A DNA stretch of 64,000 nt from Enterococcus_E cecorum_C (GTDB lineage Bacteria; Bacillota; Bacilli; Lactobacillales; Enterococcaceae): the NCBI RefSeq assembly GCF_052119425.1, contig NZ_JBQKFH010000004.1, positions 1 through 64,000 of the forward strand, in the 5' to 3' direction. The notes under the pieces were generated by a model, which saw only the letters and a program-made list of their open reading frames with translations, searched no databases and was not told the origin of the DNA. This document shows positions 60,131 through 64,000 of this stretch, piece after piece. A program made the translations under genes and the position numbers. Position 1 is the first letter of the stretch, and each line of letters opens with the position of its first letter.

Positions 60131-60364
60131 GCTCTTCACCCCTTCAAAAATCTTTCAAAATAGCTACCAACCAATATTACTTTTTTGTTACAAACATTAA
60201 ACTTAGGTAACAAATCGTATTTTTTGCGGCTTTAAGGCAAAAAAAAATCAAAAATAGAAAGTGTTCAAATCCCTGTTCTACTTTTGTTTTCCTTATGCTA
60301 CAGCCGAAACGGACAATATTTCGTTCCTACTGATAATACTTTTTGATAGTTTTTGCATCTATAC

Positions 60365-60393
60365 ATTTTAGACAATTCTAGCCTATTTGTCAA
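60365..60393 (-). promoter_or_regulatory. rpoB-rpoC promoter
   Basis: On the minus strand TTGACA (60388-60393), 17-base spacer, TAAAAT (60365-60370). Close to consensus, as expected for a highly expressed operon. Confidence 0.82.
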
Positions 60394-60470
60394 GCTTTCA
60401 TGAAATTTTTCATTTTTATTCTCAACATTGATTTTTCATCCCTATGTGCGAATAAATTCAACAGTTTTCC

Positions 60471-60531
60471 CACCTATACTCTAGAAACTTCTGAAATACA
60501 AAAGTTTTTACACTTATACTCTAGAAAAGTT
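60471..60531. repeat. Direct repeat, two copies
   Basis: CACCTATACTCTAGAAACTT (60471-60490) and CACTTATACTCTAGAAAAGTT (60511-60531) share TATACTCTAGAAA and lie 40 bp apart, just upstream of the rpoB promoter. Confidence 0.6.
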
Positions 60532-60568
60532 AAAACCGAGAACTTCCACAGAAAAGTTTCTCGGTTTT
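60532..60568 (-). terminator. Terminator hairpin upstream of the rpoB promoter
   Basis: AAAACCGAGAA (60532-60542) and TTCTCGGTTTT (60558-60568) form an 11-bp stem. It ends minus-strand transcripts from the MFS region before rpoB and can also act on the plus strand. Confidence 0.78.
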
Positions 60569-60615
60569 TGACTAATATGACTCTGTAAAAATATTCTAGG
60601 ATATGTGCCAAAAAT

Positions 60616-60774
60616 TTACGTCTTCTTTTTCAAACTTATACTCACTAAAAGAAAAATCAGAAACATTCCCATTGCAATCAAGCTAAAACTTTGGAATACA
60701 ACAAAAAGCGCAGTGACATCAGGTGAAAATACTCCCACTGCCAAAACAAAGGCCCCCGAAATACTCCGACTCAA
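60616..60774 (-). pseudogene. C-terminal membrane-protein fragment after the MFS gene
   Basis: A 52-codon frame from the TTG at 60774 reads SRSISGAFVLAVGVFSPDV, then a second hydrophobic helix (FQSFSLIAMGMFLIFLLVSIS) and a basic tail KKKT. It looks like the last two helices of a transporter. It begins 4 bp after the stop of the MFS gene, with GAGG about 8 bases before the TTG, so coupled translation is possible. It is either the remnant of a lost paralogue or a small membrane protein. I could not join it to the MFS frame by a single-base change. Confidence 0.5.
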
Positions 60775-60778
60775 AACT

Positions 60779-61945
60779 TCATCCTCTTTCTTTATAATTA
60801 TGATAATAGGCTAAAAAACTAATTGTTCCAACACAACAAATCAGCGCATAGCTCATAAACAAAACAGATAAACCGCATCGATCATATAAAAAACTTCCCA
60901 GCGGACTACCAACTGAATCCCCAACTAAAAAACTAGATTGCAGAATTCCTAAATAAATAGTTGATTCTGCCTTAGGGATGACTTGATAATCCATCAAATC
61001 ACTAATCACGAAATAACCAGCTAATGTCATCTCAACAACGAATAATACGATTAACATACTCATTTTACTATTCACTATCAGTGGAATAATTAGTGCAACC
61101 AAAATACCGATAAGCTGATTCAAAAAGAAAAATAAGCTAAGTTTTTTAGATACCCAATTATTTGATAATATAAGCGTCAAAAGCAAAGTTAATACAGCAA
61201 TTAGCGTAGTTAGATAGGTAGTGCCCATCACAGACCACCCTGCACCTTTGATGATTGCTGGTAAAATGGAGGTAATCATTGAACCACAAATCCCTAAAAT
61301 AAACGTAATGGCATAAAGTAAACTTCCTCTAGCCTTATCTCGTGGCAAGAAAATCCATTGCTGCTTTTTTTCTGGAATTTCAATATTGGGTACCTTAGTA
61401 AATGACAATAATAGCATTAAGCAAGCATAGATAACTAACAATGTCACATAAGCATTCGTTTGATAGAAGCTCATTAAGAAAATCGCACATCCACTCACAG
61501 GCACGGCAATGATACTCGCAATATTCGAAATGGTAAATCGTGAAGAGCGAATAAGATTACTGTTTTCTTTATCCTGGTCGCCAATATGTAAAAACCAATG
61601 CCGAACAAGTAGCAGTATCGCTGAAGCACCAAGACCACCAATAACCCCTGATAAGATAGCCAACCCTCTATTTTTAACAAAAATCCGTAAAAACATTCCC
61701 AATGCGTACAACGGCACAAAAATACGAAAATAGACAACGGTTTTATTTTTGGGAATCTGATTGGTAATCATAAAGGACAGTGCACCTGATATTGCCATTG
61801 CTGAATATGATAATGAATAGTTATCCAAAGATTGATGTTCTTGCGCAAATAGTACAAAAGCATATTTGGAAACACCCATCAACAAATAGAATACAAACAA
61901 AAACAAGAAAATATGCTTATGCTTTAACAATTTTTTATATTTCAC
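60779..61945 (-). CDS. MFS transporter
   Basis: A 388-residue major-facilitator protein with about twelve hydrophobic segments. The N- and C-terminal halves are separated by a loop near residues 185-205 (VPNIEIPEKKQQWIFLPRDK). The Gly-rich GVIGGLGASAILLLVRHW near 98-115 corresponds to the usual motif in helix 4. The usual GxxxDRxGRR signature between helices 2 and 3 is not evident (NQIPKNKTVVYFR instead). The substrate is unknown. It starts at a GTG with AAAGGAG 9 bases upstream, follows a 182-residue membrane-protein gene by about 60 bp and may share its transcript. Confidence 0.75.
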   Translation of the reverse strand: MKYKKLLKHKHIFLFLFVFYLLMGVSKYAFVLFAQEHQSLDNYSLSYSAMAISGALSFMITNQIPKNKTVVYFRIFVPLYALGMFLRIFVKNRGLAILSGVIGGLGASAILLLVRHWFLHIGDQDKENSNLIRSSRFTISNIASIIAVPVSGCAIFLMSFYQTNAYVTLLVIYACLMLLLSFTKVPNIEIPEKKQQWIFLPRDKARGSLLYAITFILGICGSMITSILPAIIKGAGWSVMGTTYLTTLIAVLTLLLTLILSNNWVSKKLSLFFFLNQLIGILVALIIPLIVNSKMSMLIVLFVVEMTLAGYFVISDLMDYQVIPKAESTIYLGILQSSFLVGDSVGSPLGSFLYDRCGLSVLFMSYALICCVGTISFLAYYHNYKERG

Positions 61946-62007
61946 TCAATAACTCCTTTATTTCAGTTGCTACACTTTACAACATTTTTTTAAAAGCATA
62001 AAAACTC

Positions 62008-62556
62008 TCAGACAGCCTCTCTCATCACAAACCAATGAATGACAAGTAGTAACCATAATATCAAGCCGATATATGTCTCGCAAACGGAGGTATAGCTAAT
62101 CAAATAGAAAAATACGCTACTAAGAGTAATCACTTCTGAAACAATTATTTTTTCACGCGGTAGGAAACGAGAATCTTTAAACCAAGCGTAAAAATATAAA
62201 ATCATTAATAAAATTTCAACCATAATCACTAAAGCTGACACAAATAACGGCAAGGTCTTGAATGCATCTTTTTCTAAATAGGCCAATTGAAAAGCGACCG
62301 TGGACATGATTAGATATTCCCATCTTGCCGGCAGAGAGGGCTGTTTTTGTTTGACGAAAGGTTTGGTCCAGATATAGAAACGATAACAACTTAATCCCGC
62401 ACTCAACCATAGCAAAACACCTATAGCTACCATATTAACTCCATCAAACAAGCTCGCCACACTCACAAGTAAAAAACAAAGTAAATCTACATATGGCGTT
62501 TGATATTTTTGTGAGATAAAAAGATAAGATACACCAAATACTATCATCCACAACAA
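62008..62556 (-). CDS. Polytopic membrane protein, unknown
   Basis: A 182-residue protein with about six hydrophobic segments (roughly 1-13, 21-39, 42-60, 81-96, 101-125 and 138-178). I do not recognise the family; the segment spacing and the YRFYIWTKPFVKQKQPSLPARWEY loop near 57-81 are its clearest features. The start is probably the TTG at 62556 with GAGAGG about 6 bases upstream; an ATG nine bases later is an alternative. It precedes the MFS gene on the same strand. Function cannot be inferred. Confidence 0.65.
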   Translation of the reverse strand: MLWMIVFGVSYLFISQKYQTPYVDLLCFLLVSVASLFDGVNMVAIGVLLWLSAGLSCYRFYIWTKPFVKQKQPSLPARWEYLIMSTVAFQLAYLEKDAFKTLPLFVSALVIMVEILLMILYFYAWFKDSRFLPREKIIVSEVITLSSVFFYLISYTSVCETYIGLILWLLLVIHWFVMREAV

Positions 62557-62631
62557 TTTTTACCTCTCCACTCTCTAATTATTTTCTTAAAATTATTGTA
62601 ACAAAAAAACATTTATTACAAATAGTAAAAA

Positions 62632-62661
62632 AAGAAGAACCCACAATGATAGGATTCTTCT
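62632..62661 (-). terminator. Terminator of the CPBP protease gene
   Basis: AAGAAGAACCC (62632-62642) pairs with GGATTCTTCT (62652-62661) with one mismatch, followed on the minus strand by TTTTTACTA. Confidence 0.7.
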
Positions 62662-62673
62662 CTACATTATTTC

Positions 62674-63342
62674 TTACATCACTAACAATGCCACAAAACC
62701 GATTAAATTATTTAAGAAGTGGACTGCAATGCTTTCGTTTAAATTCTCATGACGATAATAAGTATAGGTCAAAGCAGCACTCATACTCAAATACACAATA
62801 AAACTTAAATCAAATTGGCCGCTAACATGTAGTAAAGCAAAGACTAGCATCGCCACCACAAAAGCGATTTTTTTATTTTTGATTGTTTTGAAAATCAGCG
62901 CCCGACAAATAAATTCTTCTACCATTGGCGCTAAGACTAAAATCATCAATCCCATATACCAAGTTGGAATTTGCTTCATCAGACTTTCAATCGCTTGTTG
63001 GTTTTCTGGTGCTGCATTGACACCAAAAAGTTGTAAAATCACACCGCTCAGTAATTTAAGTAGGTAGGTCAGTGCAAACATACTCAAAATGAATTTCCAG
63101 TTGTCTTTGGTAATCGTCTGTGTGATAGGTTTCATCCAACCTTGTTTTCTTGCTAGATAATAAGAGATACCCACCGTCGTAAGTAAGAGTAAGGTTGCAA
63201 TTATATAGACAAAAGTTTGATTACTTGAAATCGTTGGACCTAAAGCAATCAACATGGTCGAGGTTTGATCCAAAGTTAGTAATCCGATAAATAATAATAT
63301 AGCCAATAAATAGCGAATAATTGGATTTTTAATATTTTCCAT
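62674..63342 (-). CDS. CPBP family intramembrane metalloprotease
   Basis: A 222-residue membrane protein with about seven hydrophobic segments of the CAAX-protease/bacteriocin-processing (Abi) type. The three conserved motifs are present: EEFICR near 140-145 (EExxxR), FALLH near 168-172 (FxxxH), and HFLNN near 208-212 (HxxxN). In lactobacilli such proteins confer self-immunity to bacteriocins or process peptides. No bacteriocin precursor is visible nearby, so its substrate is unknown. AAAAGGAGGC lies about 7 bases upstream. Single-gene unit. Confidence 0.88.
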   Translation of the reverse strand: MENIKNPIIRYLLAILLFIGLLTLDQTSTMLIALGPTISSNQTFVYIIATLLLLTTVGISYYLARKQGWMKPITQTITKDNWKFILSMFALTYLLKLLSGVILQLFGVNAAPENQQAIESLMKQIPTWYMGLMILVLAPMVEEFICRALIFKTIKNKKIAFVVAMLVFALLHVSGQFDLSFIVYLSMSAALTYTYYRHENLNESIAVHFLNNLIGFVALLVM

Positions 63343-63386
63343 TTTTTACGCCTCCTTTTAGATAACAAATATATTATACTAAAAAC

Positions 63387-63415
63387 AGACCAGAAACACT
63401 ATCCGTCTCTGGTCT
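63387..63415 (-). terminator. Terminator of the toxin-antitoxin operon
   Basis: AGACCAGA (63387-63394) and TCTGGTCT (63408-63415) pair perfectly, followed on the minus strand by GTTTTTAG. Confidence 0.75.
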
Positions 63416-63482
63416 AAGTTGGATAATTTTAACCATAAAATGATTGCAAGTACACCCATGATTTTCAAACAACATTTCACAT

Positions 63483-63809
63483 TTATTTTTCCTCATCTTG
63501 TGTTAATCGCGCAGAAATATCCGATTGACAGTACAAGATATTGGTCACGTAAACTTTATTCGCTGTGATTAAGTAAAAGACATAATAATTCTCTATCCTC
63601 ATCTGATGAAGTCCTCGTGAACGTCCTGGTTCAATATCTGTCATCTTATATCGAAAGGGCATAACGTTTAAACTGAATATTGCTCTTTTTATTTTTTGAT
63701 AAAGGCTGCTCGCAACATTAGGAGATTGTAACTTAAAAGCGATATATTCGTAAATATCCTCTAGATTCTCTATAGCAGATTCTGTAATAATCACTTGATA
63801 TTCTTTCAT
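63483..63809 (-). CDS. RelE/ParE family toxin
   Basis: A 108-residue toxin of the RelE/ParE fold. It begins YQVIITESAIENLEDIYEYIA (the usual beta strand then helix), with AIFSLNVMPFRYKMTD near 42-57 and the strands RGLHQMRIENYYVFYLIT near 65-82 and KVYVTNILYCQSD near 84-96. The presence of Arg in MRIENYYV and of the ILYCQSD end suits a ParE-like protein; whether it acts on gyrase or on ribosome-bound mRNA is not decided by sequence. Its ATG overlaps the antitoxin stop by 4 bp. Confidence 0.87.
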   Translation of the reverse strand: MKEYQVIITESAIENLEDIYEYIAFKLQSPNVASSLYQKIKRAIFSLNVMPFRYKMTDIEPGRSRGLHQMRIENYYVFYLITANKVYVTNILYCQSDISARLTQDEEK

Positions 63810-64000
63810 ATCAAATACTTCTTTTCAAAATCTTCAAAGGCATCTTTTGCATCACAAACTTTTCCTGCAAGCACATCATCCATTCCCGCTTGCAATAAAT
63901 CAGAAATTTCTTCTTTACTTAATCTCCCCATATCGATAGTTTCTGGCGCCTGAGGCAAGGTAACTTTAAAAGGGATTCCTCCTGTCAGTGCGATTTGATT
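63806..64000 (-). CDS. RelB/DinJ-type antitoxin (partial, cut by window edge)
   Basis: The last 64 residues of an antitoxin run off the window end. Visible are GGIPFKVTLPQAPETID, LSKEEISDLLQAGMDDVLAG and KDAFEDFEKKYLI. A Leu-rich helix after a proline-rich turn is the toxin-wrapping part of RelB/DinJ antitoxins; the ribbon-helix-helix DNA-binding part lies outside. The stop codon overlaps the toxin start (ATGA), the standard coupled order antitoxin-toxin. Confidence 0.8.
   Translation of the reverse strand, partial: NQIALTGGIPFKVTLPQAPETIDMGRLSKEEISDLLQAGMDDVLAGKVCDAKDAFEDFEKKYLI

Larger units (their letters stand above)
60131..60615. other. rpoB leader and upstream non-coding region
   Basis: About 480 bp. 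On the minus strand it holds the rpoB promoter, a leader of about 225 bases with no strong terminator, a direct repeat (60471-60490 and 60511-60531) and a terminator hairpin (60532-60568) closing the gene beyond it. No gene was recognised. Confidence 0.6.

Noticed and set aside
60605..60814. A 69-codon plus-strand frame
   Set aside because: It is antisense to the end of the MFS gene and the two-helix fragment, which have better coding character, and it lacks a ribosome binding site.
1..64000. CRISPR arrays, tRNA and rRNA genes, prophage modules
   Set aside because: No regularly spaced repeats, no cloverleaf sequences, no rRNA stretches and no phage structural or integrase genes were found when reading through the window.

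Overview
The window is a low-GC Firmicutes chromosome segment, most likely from Enterococcus or a very close relative. The pointers are the rpoB-rpoC pair with enterococcal-type N-termini (both starting at TTG), a mannitol operon in the order mtlA-mtlR-mtlF-mtlD, menaquinone prenylation genes next to a bile salt hydrolase-type enzyme, an Apf-like secreted protein and strong AGGAGG-type ribosome binding sites. The species cannot be fixed from the sequence alone. No rRNA, tRNA, CRISPR array, prophage or intact insertion sequence was found.

Layout. 0-5.3 kb is an eroding region: a C-terminally truncated ABC exporter, a frameshifted MFS transporter, a PRiA4b-domain protein, a TtcA-like thiolase whose 3' end looks frameshifted, and an internally deleted AlbA_2 regulator. 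5.4-8.7 kb is a drug-type ABC exporter divergent from a TetR repressor, with two matching 28-bp operators between them. 9.1-15.2 kb holds a second TetR, a YczE-type membrane protein, adenosine deaminase, a Crp/Fnr regulator, the PH-domain pair ydbS-ydbT and nagB with two GntR/NagR-like operators. 15.4 kb carries the tail of a lost PemK/MazF toxin. 15.6-20.9 kb is the mannitol operon with a recognisable promoter, cre and MtlR site. 21.0-22.2 kb is a split chromate transporter pair. 22.2-24.9 kb has a palindrome-rich intergenic region, a GntR/UTRA regulator and a secreted protein with a sortase-like C-terminal domain.

24.9-28 kb combines menA, a polyprenyl diphosphate synthase and a bile salt hydrolase family enzyme. 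28.3-29.7 kb is an intact AlbA_2 regulator under a strongly palindromic promoter. 29.8-33.5 kb is a YknXYZ-like MacB-type exporter. 33.7-34.9 kb is a coiled-coil M23 peptidase. 35.1-38.7 kb is a GH65 phosphorylase plus beta-phosphoglucomutase, with a TreR-like operator just after the -10; treR itself lies 3-4 kb further on (41.1-41.9 kb), which suggests a trehalose or trehalose-6-phosphate phosphorolysis route. 39-46.4 kb holds small housekeeping genes, an ECF S component, bioY, a MazG-like pyrophosphohydrolase and an anchored protein. 46.6-48.3 kb is an ECF sigma/anti-sigma pair with an ECF-type promoter. 48.4-52.4 kb has a GT2 glycosyltransferase, a DXS enzyme and an AraC/GyrI-like regulator. 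52.7-60.4 kb is rpoC-rpoB. 60.6-64 kb has an MFS protein, membrane proteins, a CPBP protease and a RelB/ParE toxin-antitoxin pair cut by the window edge.

I did not find an obviously new multi-gene system. The most interesting leads are the distant treR/GH65 regulatory link, the sortase-like secreted protein with its palindromic promoter, a possible AUA start codon in the TetR-controlled exporter, the orphan DXS, and the concentration of broken genes in the first 5.3 kb.
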